Positions 22,703 to 29,961 are shown, numbered from the stretch's first letter. The stretch: DNA of 34,069 bases from Bacillota bacterium (GCA_030705955.1 JAUZPL010000043.1:1-34069); one strand, 5' to 3'. Numbers and translations: made by a program. The notes: generated from the sequence alone by a model not told the origin.

Positions 22703-23488
22703 ATGAATAAAATTATTTCTGTATCTACTCAGAAAGGTGGCGTGTTAAAATCCTCAATTGTTTCAAACTTGGCCGGCTTACTAGCCACAAGTGGGAAAAA
22801 GGTTCTGATTATAGATACTGATGCCCAGGCTAATATAGCTTTATCTTTTGGCCTTAATCCTGATGATTTTAATACTACTTTATACGATGTGCTTATTGAT
22901 CAAATTCCACCAGAATATGCCACAATGAATGTACACAAAAATATTGATTTATTAAGCTCTGGAGAGGACATGACATTTTTTGAATTTGACGTGCTCACAA
23001 ATATAAAAAAATATCCTCAACCTTTTAGAATTATGAAGGAGACTCTCGGATCTCTTTATAACCAGTATGATTTTATACTAGTTGATACACCGCCAAACCT
23101 TGGCCTTGTCCAAGGAAACGTTCTATCCTATGCGGAAAGTGTATTGATTCCTTTTCAACCTGAGGGATACAGTATGCGGTCTCTAGTCAAAATTTTAGAT
23201 GCAATAAATAATTTCAGGGACCAGCATAATCCGGAATTGAATGTTCTTGGAGTAGTCGGGACTCTAGTTGATTCAAGGACCACCCTGCACTCACAGGTGC
23301 TTCAGCAGTGCCGTGCCTATTGCAATGAGAATAATATACATATGTTTGAAACGGTTATTCCTCGTTCAGTACGCTTCGCTGCAAGTGTAGCATACGAACG
23401 GAAGCCAGCTACTTTAACGGATCCAAAACACCCAATAGTAAAGGCTTATTTTAGCCTATTGGAAGAAATACAGGAAGGTGAAAAATAA
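22703..23488 (+). CDS. parA: ParA-family partition ATPase
   Basis: A 261-residue ParA/Soj-type ATPase with GAGGAG before the ATG. The deviant Walker A is at residues 11-18 (KGGVLKSS); a Leu replaces the usual Gly before the second Lys, while both lysines are kept. Motif A' is IIDTDAQAN (36-44) and Walker B FILVDTP (124-130). There is no N-terminal DNA-binding extension, so it is a type Ib-like ParA whose operon is probably regulated by the small downstream partner. Its stop overlaps the start of that partner by one base. It segregates the plasmid at cell division. Confidence 0.93.
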   Translation: MNKIISVSTQKGGVLKSSIVSNLAGLLATSGKKVLIIDTDAQANIALSFGLNPDDFNTTLYDVLIDQIPPEYATMNVHKNIDLLSSGEDMTFFEFDVLTNIKKYPQPFRIMKETLGSLYNQYDFILVDTPPNLGLVQGNVLSYAESVLIPFQPEGYSMRSLVKILDAINNFRDQHNPELNVLGVVGTLVDSRTTLHSQVLQQCRAYCNENNIHMFETVIPRSVRFAASVAYERKPATLTDPKHPIVKAYFSLLEEIQEGEK

Positions 23489-23910
23489 TGGCACGTAAAA
23501 ACAAGAATTTAGCTAGTTTTAATGATGTAGCAAGAAATAACATTAATAAGAATGTTGATGTAAACAACAATATTAACATTAATGATAACAATAATGATAA
23601 AATTACCGACCGTGTTAATGATTCAGCTAACACTAATATTATTGAGGTTAATATTCCTAATGAAAATGAGGATATTAACAATAACGTTAATATTAATAAT
23701 AAACCTCAAGAAAGAAGTTATTTGGATACGTTAATTGAAGGTAAAGCAAAAAAAAGTAATGAAGCAGAAACCGTCCTGACAGGTATTTATTTACAAAAGG
23801 ACCTATCCAAAATACTTGATAGCCTCGCCAAAAAAGGTGGTAAAGGAGCTAAGTCGAGAATCGTAAATGAAGCATTAAGAAGCATATTTATAGAAAAAGG
23901 GTTACTTTAA
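23488..23910 (+). CDS. partition partner: N-rich tail plus C-terminal ribbon-helix-helix
   Basis: A 140-residue protein translationally coupled to parA. Residues 1-75 are low-complexity Asn/Ile/Asp/Val (NNININDNNNDKI; DINNNVNINN). The DNA here is built from the AT-site motif, with three exact GTTAATATT-type 9-mers at 23569, 23647 and 23686. Residues about 95-140 (LTGIYLQKDLSKILDSLAKK, SRIVNEALRSIFIEKGLL) form a ribbon-helix-helix, as in ParG/omega/ParR-type partners. It should bind the centromere and stimulate ParA. The coding sequence may itself contain the centromere; that is inference. Confidence 0.85.
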   Translation: MARKNKNLASFNDVARNNINKNVDVNNNININDNNNDKITDRVNDSANTNIIEVNIPNENEDINNNVNINNKPQERSYLDTLIEGKAKKSNEAETVLTGIYLQKDLSKILDSLAKKGGKGAKSRIVNEALRSIFIEKGLL

Positions 23911-23917
23911 AACATTA

Positions 23918-23970
23918 AATAAAAGCCGTTTATTGCTAGTCATTTAAACATAGCATAAACGGCTTTTATT
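23918..23970. terminator. bidirectional terminator
   Basis: A perfect 16-bp stem (23918-23933 with 23955-23970), with A-rich and T-rich flanks, lies between the convergent partition and XRE genes. Confidence 0.92.
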
Positions 23971-24184
23971 ATAGTTTAGGTTTGTATTCAATTAGTTCTG
24001 AAAGTGGAATTTCTAATTTATCACAAATAGTCATTAGGGTACCAAATTTGACGGTCTTTAAATCTTCATTATGCCACAATTTATTTAATGCATTACGGCT
24101 CAAACCAGTAATGCCTATTAGATCTGTAATGGAATCTATTCTTTTTTTCGCCATTATTATCCTTAGATTGTTTTCTACTGGCAT
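23969..24184 (-). CDS. XRE/Cro-type repressor
   Basis: A 71-residue helix-turn-helix protein. The ATG at 24184, behind GGAGAGG, is preferred to a longer frame from 24208. Residues 5-60 (NLRIIMAKKRIDSITDLIGI, TGLSRNALNKLWHNED, FGTLMTICDKLEIPLSELIE) match small Cro/CI repressors. It is divergent from the GIY-YIG operon, and the shared intergenic region contains a promoter and inverted GAGTTAAA repeats. It therefore probably controls both itself and that operon. Confidence 0.88.
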   Translation of the reverse strand: MPVENNLRIIMAKKRIDSITDLIGITGLSRNALNKLWHNEDLKTVKFGTLMTICDKLEIPLSELIEYKPKL

Positions 24185-24265
24185 TATAATTCCCTCTCCT
24201 CTGTACATATATAACCTTAATTTAAATATATTTTACCCTTCAAGAAAAAATTTTTCAATATTTTA

Positions 24266-24322
24266 TTGACATTATTTGAAATAAGAGTTAAATTTTAATC
24301 ATTAAATATATAATTTTAACTC
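24266..24322 (+). promoter_or_regulatory. promoter and operator of the GIY-YIG operon
   Basis: TTGACA at 24266-24271 is 17 bases from TAAATT at 24289-24294. GAGTTAAA (24285-24292) and its inverse TTTAACTC (24315-24322) flank the expected start point, a likely operator for the divergent XRE repressor. Confidence 0.6.
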
Positions 24323-24348
24323 TATAGGGTTAAAAAAGGAGAGTGAAA

Positions 24349-24810
24349 ATGATAAAGATAGAAATAACCGAGTTTGATTTTGATGTAATAGTTGAAACAT
24401 TAAATACAATTCCCTTCAATTCACCTGGTGTTTACCTACTTTATGATAAGGATGGTTCTTTAAAGTATGTTGGAAAAGCAACTGATCTTAGAAAGAGGGT
24501 TACTACTCACTTTAGAGGAAGTACTAATACTTCTCAATATATCTGGTCTATTCACAGATGCAAAGCATTCATTGAAAAAAAGCGCGCTTATCGTAGCATC
24601 TATGAATTATTTCTTATTGATGAATTACAGCCACCATTAAATATCCTTTCTAATTCAAAAGAATATCAAGGCCAAAAGTTTTCACTGAATAAAGCTGACC
24701 CTAATAAACTTAATCCAACTTTTTGCAAATTTAATATAAAAGAAGGAAGACAGTGTTCAAAGCCACCTTTATCAAACGGCTATTGTTATTTGCACGGAGG
24801 GGCAATTTAG
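24349..24810 (+). CDS. GIY-YIG nuclease with C-terminal Cys/His motif
   Basis: A 153-residue protein. The ATG at 24349 has GGAG seven bases upstream. Residues 25-100 form a GIY-YIG domain as in UvrC and homing endonucleases: GVYLLY (27-32), KYVGKATDLRKRV with the conserved Tyr, Gly and Arg, Glu86 in YELFLIDEL, and Asn98 in PPLN. The catalytic set looks complete. The C-terminus has C126, C136, C146 and H149 (FCKFNIKEGRQC, GYCYLHGG), suggesting a small zinc-binding domain. It heads an operon of small genes under the XRE repressor. Its target is unknown. Confidence 0.88.
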   Translation: MIKIEITEFDFDVIVETLNTIPFNSPGVYLLYDKDGSLKYVGKATDLRKRVTTHFRGSTNTSQYIWSIHRCKAFIEKKRAYRSIYELFLIDELQPPLNILSNSKEYQGQKFSLNKADPNKLNPTFCKFNIKEGRQCSKPPLSNGYCYLHGGAI

Positions 24811-24840
24811 ACTAAATCCACGTGAGAGGAGACAAAAAAA

Positions 24841-24954
24841 GTGAACAAATCAGTAATTTCAGAGAAATTAGCTAAGGAGGTACTTGAATTCCTTATCAGA
24901 ACATCTTTACCTCGGATTCTTGATAAAAACCCCAGGTCCAAAATGATGCTTTAA
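24841..24954 (+). CDS. 37-residue protein with TSLPRIL motif
   Basis: A short gene starting at GTG behind GAGAGGAG. The product (VNKSVISEKLAKEVLEFLIR, TSLPRILDKNP and the last six residues) has a helix ending in the TSLPRIL segment, also found as TSIPRIL in the 61-residue protein at 17907-18092. A shared motif in two short frames argues that both are real. Function unknown. Confidence 0.55.
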   Translation: MNKSVISEKLAKEVLEFLIRTSLPRILDKNPRSKMML

Positions 24955-24978
24955 AAAATTGGAAAAATGGAGGTGTAT

Positions 24979-25086
24979 TTGTTTAATAATAGAGCAATTA
25001 GAAGGAGCAAAAATACTCATAAGATTAGTGAAGGAATAATCATCAGAATAAAAAACGGCATGATTATTGTAGGCACAAAAACATAG
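24979..25086 (+). CDS. 35-residue basic protein
   Basis: The TTG start follows GGAGG with five-base spacing; an in-frame ATG at 24967 abuts no site. The product (MFNNRAIRRSKNTHKISEGI then IIRIKNGMIIVGTKT) has a basic first half and a two-strand hydrophobic end. It lies in a tight small-gene operon. Unrecognised. Confidence 0.45.
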   Translation: MFNNRAIRRSKNTHKISEGIIIRIKNGMIIVGTKT

Positions 25087-25101
25087 AAGAAGGTGAACTA
25101 A

Positions 25102-25218
25102 TTGTTAGAGAAAGAAAATCTCAATACACAACAAGCCAACAGCGAAGTTATTGATTTAGTACATCTAATCAGCGTTTTACTAAAACAACAGGAGGAAGAA
25201 AATGAAACCACCTTTTAA
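25102..25218 (+). CDS. 38-residue acidic protein
   Basis: TTG start behind GAAGGTG. The product is an acidic helix (SEVIDLVHLISVLLKQQEEE) and overlaps the next gene by 17 bases. Its operon position and ribosome-binding site support it; function unknown. Confidence 0.45.
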   Translation: MLEKENLNTQQANSEVIDLVHLISVLLKQQEEENETTF

Positions 25219-25441
25219 AATTACTTTAGATTTTGCTAACTTAATTGATGAGAGCACTTATCTTATCATTTCTGCTGATAACGAAGAAGCTTGGATTAGA
25301 ATTCGGAAGGAAGGCGATGACGATTACACTGAAAGATCAATAATGCTGGATCCACAGGAAATTGATGTTTTGGTTAGTGCATTAAACTTGTTTAAATATA
25401 GGATTTTAAATCCAAAAAGGAGCGAAGCAGATGAATGTTGA
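25202..25441 (+). CDS. hypothetical small acidic protein
   Basis: A 79-residue protein behind AGGAGGAAG. It reads as a small beta-rich domain (FKITLDFANLIDESTYLIIS, EEAWIRIRKEGDDDYTERSI) followed by a helix (DVLVSALNLFKYRIL). I do not recognise the family. It overlaps the next start by 11 bases, so the two are coupled. Such small acidic proteins between nuclease and replication genes on plasmids can be anti-restriction or accessory replication factors; nothing here decides it. Confidence 0.6.
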   Translation: MKPPFKITLDFANLIDESTYLIISADNEEAWIRIRKEGDDDYTERSIMLDPQEIDVLVSALNLFKYRILNPKRSEADEC

Positions 25442-25727
25442 TCTAATCAATTTTTACGGTGCTAAGAATGTTGAATTTGATGAATTCACGTATGTGGAAG
25501 AATTTGGAACAGAATTATCGGTATTTACGCTTACAGACATTCCAGCAGATGAATGGAATCGTAAAGCTTGCATCCAAAACACAAAAATGTTTGTTGAAAC
25601 ATTTAATAGGGAGCCAAAGGATTTAGATGAAGTGTACGACTGGATATATTCATTTTTACCTAAAGGTGTTAAAGATCATAGACAAGAAGAAAACCAACCC
25701 ACGGCTAATGAGTTGGCTTTCGCTTAA
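25431..25727 (+). CDS. hypothetical acidic protein, last gene of the GIY-YIG operon
   Basis: A 98-residue acidic protein behind AAAAAGGAG. It contains FYGAKNVEFDEFTYVEEFGT, FTLTDIPADEWNRKACIQNT and YDWIYSFLPKGVKDHRQEEN, suggesting a small alpha/beta fold. It is unrecognised. It ends the operon: a terminator hairpin follows within 45 bases, and the Rep_3 iterons begin 200 bases later. Confidence 0.6.
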   Translation: MNVDLINFYGAKNVEFDEFTYVEEFGTELSVFTLTDIPADEWNRKACIQNTKMFVETFNREPKDLDEVYDWIYSFLPKGVKDHRQEENQPTANELAFA

Positions 25728-25766
25728 GTTTGCTTAGAACTTAATATTACGAATTATATCATATAA

Positions 25767-25800
25767 AACAGCTTTATATCTAAGAGCTGTTTTTCTTTTA
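25767..25800 (+). terminator. intrinsic terminator
   Basis: AACAGCT pairs with AGCTGTT, followed by TTTTCTTTTA. Confidence 0.9.
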
Positions 25801-25935
25801 TTAATTTTGAAAAAAGATGAAATGAATAACACACATAGTTCCTGTTGTGAATGTTTTACAAATAATGTTTTAATTGTTTTAAATGTTTTCGGTGCTTACT
25901 AACCCAGTCGTACCAAGGGTTTAAGGGCTTTAGAT

Positions 25936-26077
25936 ATAACAAAAATGGTGTTAAATATAACAAAAATGGTGTTAATCATAACATTTTTGGTGCTATTAAT
26001 ATAACAAAAATGGTTTAAACCATAACAAAAATGGTGCGACTATAACATTTTTGGTGCGAAATATAACAAAAATGGTG
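25936..26077 (+). repeat. seven iterons of the Rep_3 replication origin
   Basis: Seven 15-bp copies of ATAACAAAAATGGTG or its variant ATAACATTTTTGGTG start at 25936, 25957, 25978, 26001, 26022, 26042 and 26063, a spacing of 20-23 bases that places them on one face of the helix. Copies 3 and 6 have a TTTTT core, the others AAAAA; copy 4 ends in T. They lie about 100 bases before the initiator gene and are its expected binding sites. Confidence 0.93.
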
Positions 26078-26172
26078 CTATAAAAACAAAGCATAAAATA
26101 TAACAAGAAAAAACTTCCGTTATAGTTCGGAATTTGTCATAATTAATCATGTGGAAAGGTGGCGTAATCTAG

Positions 26173-27393
26173 GTGTCAGTATCAAATATTATCGACTCAA
26201 GAAATAATCTTGTTACAAAATCGAATATGCTCATTGAAGCAAACTACAAATTAGGTGTTATAGAGCAGAAAATTATTCTTTGCTTGGCCAGTAATATTCA
26301 GCCTACAGATTCAGACTTTAAAACTTATACCTTGCCAATTAAAGAGTTTAATAAGTTATTAGGGCTTAAAGGAACTCCTAAGTATTCAGAAATGAGACAA
26401 ATTACAAAAGAATTGATGCAAAAGGTATTTGAAGTTCGAATTCATAAAAAGGTTATTCAAGTTGCCTGGTTAAGCTATGTGGCATATAACGAGACCGATG
26501 GCAGCATAGACATACGATTCGATCCATTTCTACGGCCTTATCTATTACAGCTAAAAAAAGAGTTTACCAGCTATAAATTAGAAAATGTAGTAAAGCTTAA
26601 AAGTTCCTATGCCATTCGGATATACGAACTTTTAAAACAGTATGAAAAACTCAAAGAACGCTCCTTTCGGCTCGTTGATTTACGGAAAATGCTTGGAGCA
26701 GAGGATGTTTATCCTGCTTACGGAAACTTTAAACAAAGGGTGTTAGTTCCTGCTCAAAAGGAATTAAAAAAGAAAACAGATATTAATTTTGAAATAGAGG
26801 AAATTAAAGTTGGCAGAAGAGTTGATAAAGTAAAATTCATCATTTCTAATGGTCAGAAAAAAGAAAGTATAGAGCAGTTAAATCTTTTTGAGGATAATCT
26901 AAATGATTTCAAAAAGGCCAATTCATTCAAATTAAAAGCTAAGAAATTGGCATTAACCATGGGAATAAAATTGAATGATGATATCATTGCTTCTTGGGAG
27001 AAATACGGACAAGATAGAGTTCTTGAACTGATGGAACAAGTTAGTATGAGAACAGACATTACAAATCCTATCGGATACATAACTACAGTTTTAAAAGCTT
27101 CTACAAATGAGGAAGCAGCTGCAACTTCCGAAACAGAATTAATGCTACTCCATTTAATTTCAAGTTTTAGAAAATCGAAAGAACCAAAACAAGCCTGGTT
27201 TGTTCAGGATCTAGCCATAGAAGAATTACAAAAGGTATATGGTTTAAATCCAACAGAGGCTTCCGAAGCCTTTAGAAAGTTAAAAAGAGAGCTTTTTGAA
27301 GCTCTAGGAATTATGGAACAAGAACCCGAAAAAATATCTAAAGAAGAAATGAAGGAACGTTTTGATGAATTATTAAGACAGATAAGGAAATAA
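26173..27393 (+). CDS. Rep_3-family plasmid replication initiator
   Basis: A 406-residue initiator starting at GTG. Residues 10-220 hold two winged-helix domains of the Rep_3 superfamily: LVTKSNMLIEANYKLGVIEQ, the segment around YTLPIKEFNKLLG, SSYAIRIYELLKQYEKLKER and RVLVPAQKELKKKTDINFEI. The C-terminal 170 residues are helical and charged, longer than in minimal Rep_3 proteins (about 250-300 residues), and may bind host helicase or DnaA. It binds the upstream iterons to open the origin. One extra iteron-like copy sits three bases after its stop. Confidence 0.93.
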   Translation: MSVSNIIDSRNNLVTKSNMLIEANYKLGVIEQKIILCLASNIQPTDSDFKTYTLPIKEFNKLLGLKGTPKYSEMRQITKELMQKVFEVRIHKKVIQVAWLSYVAYNETDGSIDIRFDPFLRPYLLQLKKEFTSYKLENVVKLKSSYAIRIYELLKQYEKLKERSFRLVDLRKMLGAEDVYPAYGNFKQRVLVPAQKELKKKTDINFEIEEIKVGRRVDKVKFIISNGQKKESIEQLNLFEDNLNDFKKANSFKLKAKKLALTMGIKLNDDIIASWEKYGQDRVLELMEQVSMRTDITNPIGYITTVLKASTNEEAAATSETELMLLHLISSFRKSKEPKQAWFVQDLAIEELQKVYGLNPTEASEAFRKLKRELFEALGIMEQEPEKISKEEMKERFDELLRQIRK

Positions 27394-27395
27394 AT

Positions 27396-27410
27396 ATAAC
27401 CTTTTTGGTG
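27396..27410 (+). repeat. isolated iteron after rep
   Basis: ATAACCTTTTTGGTG matches the TTTTT-type iterons with one change and lies immediately after the initiator stop codon, 1.3 kb from the main array. Confidence 0.75.
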
Positions 27411-27457
27411 CATGTTAAATTCATTTATTAAAAGAAAATCGGTAATTTTTGGTTTTT

Positions 27458-27497
27458 AGGGGAACTTAGTCTTTAGCGGCAGTAGGTTCCTCTTTTT
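27458..27497 (+). terminator. intrinsic terminator after rep
   Basis: AGGGGAAC pairs with GTTCCTCT over a 20-base loop, followed by TTTTTAT. Confidence 0.7.
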
Positions 27498-27529
27498 ATA
27501 TTAATTTAAAGCTCTTTGGGGTGTTTGCC

Positions 27530-27805
27530 ATGTTAGATATTTCTGTGAATGTTGATGAAGAGGGTTTTAAAGATTTACTTTTAGAAAAAGTGGAAGAGAG
27601 GCTTAAACAAGTTGATTTTGACCTTGTTTTTTGGGACAGAAAGGAATTAATACGGAGAACTTGCTTGTCGTGGAATACCATCCAGGAGTATTTTTTTCAT
27701 GATCCAAGGTTTCCAAAATTCAAGGTAGGTTCTAAATGGATTTTTCCTGCAACAGAAACAAGAGAGTTTTTACTTACTTGGTTACGGGAACAAAATAAAT
27801 ATTAA
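27530..27805 (+). CDS. DUF771-family / excisionase-like DNA-binding protein
   Basis: A 91-residue protein. The ATG at 27530 has GGGGTG upstream. The first half is a helical region (FKDLLLEKVEERLKQVDFDL). The second half matches the DUF771 or MerR-like winged helix of Bacillus phages and plasmids: WDRKELIRRTCLSWNTIQEY, FPKFKVGSKWIFPATETREF and LLTWLREQ, with the W-x-FP-x-x-E-x-x-x-F signature. Related small proteins act as excisionase-like or regulatory DNA-binding proteins. It starts a plus-strand set of small genes downstream of rep. Confidence 0.75.
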   Translation: MLDISVNVDEEGFKDLLLEKVEERLKQVDFDLVFWDRKELIRRTCLSWNTIQEYFFHDPRFPKFKVGSKWIFPATETREFLLTWLREQNKY

Positions 27806-27824
27806 TTCATTGGAGTTGTTAAAT

Positions 27825-28067
27825 ATGACAGCAAATAACTTGGAAAGCGCTGTAACTCAACTGGTTGAGTTTATGAATTCTGACTCAGAAAAGGTTATTT
27901 TAATTAAAGGGGCCCATCAATATAAGAAACATTCATTGGTTATCAACCTGCTTACTCAATATGAAGATTTTAAAAAAGGTGTATTTAGAAGTAATTCACT
28001 TCAAAACATTCCAACCTTTAGGCTCAATTTTCCTTTTTTTAGTGTGTTAAAGTGGTATATAAATTAA
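27825..28067 (+). CDS. probable truncated NTPase-like protein
   Basis: An 80-residue protein with GGAG nine bases before the ATG at 27825. VILIKGAHQYKKHSLVINLL has a strand-loop-helix pattern like a degenerate P-loop, and FKKGVFRSNSLQNIPTF continues as a second strand. I recall longer Bacillus proteins with a similar beginning, so this looks like an N-terminal remnant cut short after FPFFSVLKWYIN. Confidence in function is low. Confidence 0.5.
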   Translation: MTANNLESAVTQLVEFMNSDSEKVILIKGAHQYKKHSLVINLLTQYEDFKKGVFRSNSLQNIPTFRLNFPFFSVLKWYIN

Positions 28068-28098
28068 TTTACCGTCTTTGAAAGAGAGTGATTAAAAA

Positions 28099-28359
28099 TT
28101 GGAAATCCCTCAAATCACAATTAAAAGCATGAGGGTTGGCGAGTTCGAAGTATCTGTTCCACGTGGTTTATCTGAGCTTCTAAATGATGCAGGAGTTTGG
28201 ACAACAACACCAAGAAATAGTCTGCCGATTTGTGCGAGATATGAAAGAGAAATTATTAAAAGGGATGGGAATATCGTTACTCATCTTAAACTTAAAAAGA
28301 GATGAAAAATTAGCTTTCATATTGGAAATCCAGTTTATTATAAAGAATTTAAGTGTTAA
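28099..28359 (+). pseudogene. small gene interrupted by an in-frame stop
   Basis: The frame opens at TTG behind GAGAGTG and encodes 68 residues (ITIKSMRVGEFEVSVPRGLS and so on) before a TGA at 28303. Reading through that stop gives a further, protein-like segment (KISFHIGNPVYYKEFKC) up to TAA at 28357-28359, just before a terminator. This suggests either a nonsense mutation or a recent shift. Alternatively the 68-residue form is the true product. Confidence 0.5.
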
Positions 28360-28365
28360 AGGATT

Positions 28366-28410
28366 AAAAACGGTAATATTCTTTTTAAAAAAGTATTTAC
28401 CGTTTTTTCT
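28366..28410 (+). terminator. intrinsic terminator
   Basis: AAAAACGGTAA pairs with TTACCGTTTTT, extended by ATA/TAT inside and followed by T residues. Confidence 0.88.
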
Positions 28411-28437
28411 TTGTAATATCTGAGTGGTTATATTACT

Positions 28438-28530
28438 AATATTAACATTAATATTAATATCAATGTAAACATAAATGATAATGTTATTGAATTTGTTAAT
28501 ATTATTTAATATATTATTATTAATATTTTT
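28438..28530. repeat. AT-rich repeat site F
   Basis: AATATTAAC at 28438-28446 and GTTAATATT at 28495-28503 lie within alternating TTAATATTAATATC-like sequence ahead of the terminase-like gene. Confidence 0.55.
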
Positions 28531-28563
28531 TTCAAAACGAACACGGTAAAGGGGTGCGATGAA

Positions 28564-28857
28564 ATGGAGCGGGATCCCAAGACCGGTCGTTTCCTTCTAG
28601 GTAATCAAATTGCAGTCGGAAATAAAGGTAATCGTAAGCCGAAATGGGGAAATAAGAATGCTATAAAACACGGTGCATATGGATTAATAACACCATTGGC
28701 TAAGGTACACAATGACGGAAATCTTTATATTTGGATAAGCCGAAAAACCGTCATAAAAATAGCTCCTGAAGGATTCATCAAATACGAAGATGGCCGAATT
28801 GCAATACGTGACGATATAGCACCGTTACTGGAAGAACGAGGAGTAAAATTAGAATAA
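28564..28857 (+). CDS. terminase small-subunit-like N-terminal protein
   Basis: A 97-residue protein behind AAAGGGGTG. Its first 40 residues (RDPKTGRFLLGNQIAVGNKG, then WGNKNAIKHGAYGL) have the GNxxAxGNKG...GNKNAxxHG signature seen at the start of many phage terminase small subunits and related packaging proteins. The rest is beta-rich (NLYIWISRKTVIKIAPEGFI). The frame then breaks, and a second frame just downstream carries the helical terminase part. Either this is an independent small protein or the front half of a split terminase gene. Confidence 0.6.
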   Translation: MERDPKTGRFLLGNQIAVGNKGNRKPKWGNKNAIKHGAYGLITPLAKVHNDGNLYIWISRKTVIKIAPEGFIKYEDGRIAIRDDIAPLLEERGVKLE

Positions 28858-28869
28858 ATCGTTATTGGA

Positions 28870-29099
28870 GCGTTCCAAATAAAAAAAGATTAAAAAAAGA
28901 CTGTTCTCCAAGTAAAAAAAATAAAGAAGAGTCTGTTGCTGAAAGTGATGAATTGACTGATAAACAAAGGTTCTTTGCTATGTATTTTGTCAAATACCTT
29001 AATGCAACAAAAGCATATCAAAAGGTGTATGAATGTAGCTATTTAACTGCTAGAGTTGAAGGCCATAGGCACCTAACAAAACCTAACATTTTTTTGTAG
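28870..29099 (+). pseudogene. truncated terminase small subunit
   Basis: In a different frame from the preceding gene, with no clear start codon, the sequence reads KKNKEESVAESDELTDKQRF and FAMYFVKYLNATKAYQKVYE, then TARVEGHRHLTKPNI, and stops at TAG (29097-29099). LTxKQxxFxxYY...NATKAYxKxY is the helix-turn-helix core of Terminase_2-type small subunits. The gene lacks a start and most of its C-terminus, so it is a decayed phage packaging gene. No large subunit is present nearby. Confidence 0.7.
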
Positions 29100-29274
29100 T
29101 ACATTTATGGTTTTACAGAACACAACAGCTCTCAAAAGTACTACAAACGATGCTAACCTTCTTACAAAACGGAACACAAATAAAAAAGGTTGCATTTGAA
29201 ATCGTTGGAAACGTTGATATAATCGCATTCATTAGCATTCTTAAATTGTTGTACTATTTTAAAAGTACTACAAA
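29093..29274. repeat. GTACTACAAA repeats
   Basis: GTACTACAAA occurs directly at 29138-29147 and 29265-29274 (each inside AAAAGTACTACAAA) and inverted at 29093-29102. The inverted copy covers the stop of the broken terminase gene. They may be operator or recombination sites; this lies just before the zinc-ribbon gene. Confidence 0.5.
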
Positions 29275-29360
29275 ACGTTGCACTAATTTCCCTTTAGATT
29301 TAGGAAAAAGAATCGTTATAAAATTTATTATCGAACACCTTCGTTAGGAGTGATATTGCA

Positions 29361-29960
29361 ATGGGTGGAATGGGCTCTGGCCCTTATGGTTTTAGGGGTA
29401 CAAAGCAAAGGAAACTGACTGTCGAAGAAGTACCACATATAGAGGTGCAGCAATTAAAAGGTAATTTGCATAATGAGGATTTAACATGTTCTTGGGATAA
29501 TGGTGAGCAATCGATTAGAATCTTAACGAAAATAAATTGCATTATTCTTAAATACAGGGCAGGCGAAGAAAAAATAAAGGAGTATGTTGCTATTAAATCC
29601 TCCAAAGTCGGTTTTGGAGAAAGACTTTGGTTTTGTTGCCCTGAATGCGATAAGAAAACAGCGAGACTATATATAGTCGGAAAGTTTTTCCGTTGCCGTG
29701 AGTGTCATCAGCTCACTTATTCAACATGTCAGGAGTCAGGGGACCCATTAGACTATCTAAGCCTTAAAATAAGACGGTTACAAAAGAAGTTAGGTTTACC
29801 TTTTGGTAATGGAATTCTTAATTGTCCTAATATTAACGAGCTTCCTTTTTTTAAGCTTAAGAATATGCACTGGGAAACGTTCGCAAGAGAAAGGGAACGT
29901 TTAGAATTGATGCAGCTTGCACGATTGAGAGCATGGTTGGAAGTATGCAGAAGGTTTTAA
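29361..29960 (+). CDS. zinc-ribbon protein of the GGxGSG family
   Basis: A 199-residue protein behind TTAGGAGTG. It begins MGGMGSGPYGFRGTKQRKLT, the glycine-rich opening of a widespread phage/plasmid family, and has a zinc ribbon at about residues 90-120 (LWFCCPECDKKTARLYIVGK then FFRCRECHQLTYSTCQES). A basic helical segment follows (YLSLKIRRLQKKLGLPFG), and the C-terminus is rich in Arg. Function is unknown; the ribbon and basic tail suggest nucleic-acid binding. A terminator follows the stop. Confidence 0.8.
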   Translation: MGGMGSGPYGFRGTKQRKLTVEEVPHIEVQQLKGNLHNEDLTCSWDNGEQSIRILTKINCIILKYRAGEEKIKEYVAIKSSKVGFGERLWFCCPECDKKTARLYIVGKFFRCRECHQLTYSTCQESGDPLDYLSLKIRRLQKKLGLPFGNGILNCPNINELPFFKLKNMHWETFARERERLELMQLARLRAWLEVCRRF

Positions 29961-29961
29961 A

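Noticed and set aside
25936-26077. CRISPR array
   Set aside because: Units are 15 bp with 5-8 bp spacers and match a plasmid iteron array; no cas genes are present.
28184-28423. 79-codon frame overlapping the interrupted gene
   Set aside because: It runs through the terminator stem and has no ribosome-binding site; the other frame is more protein-like.
29150-29347. 65-codon plus-strand reading frame before the zinc-ribbon gene
   Set aside because: No ribosome-binding site, a composition dominated by AT-rich codons, and repeats running through it.
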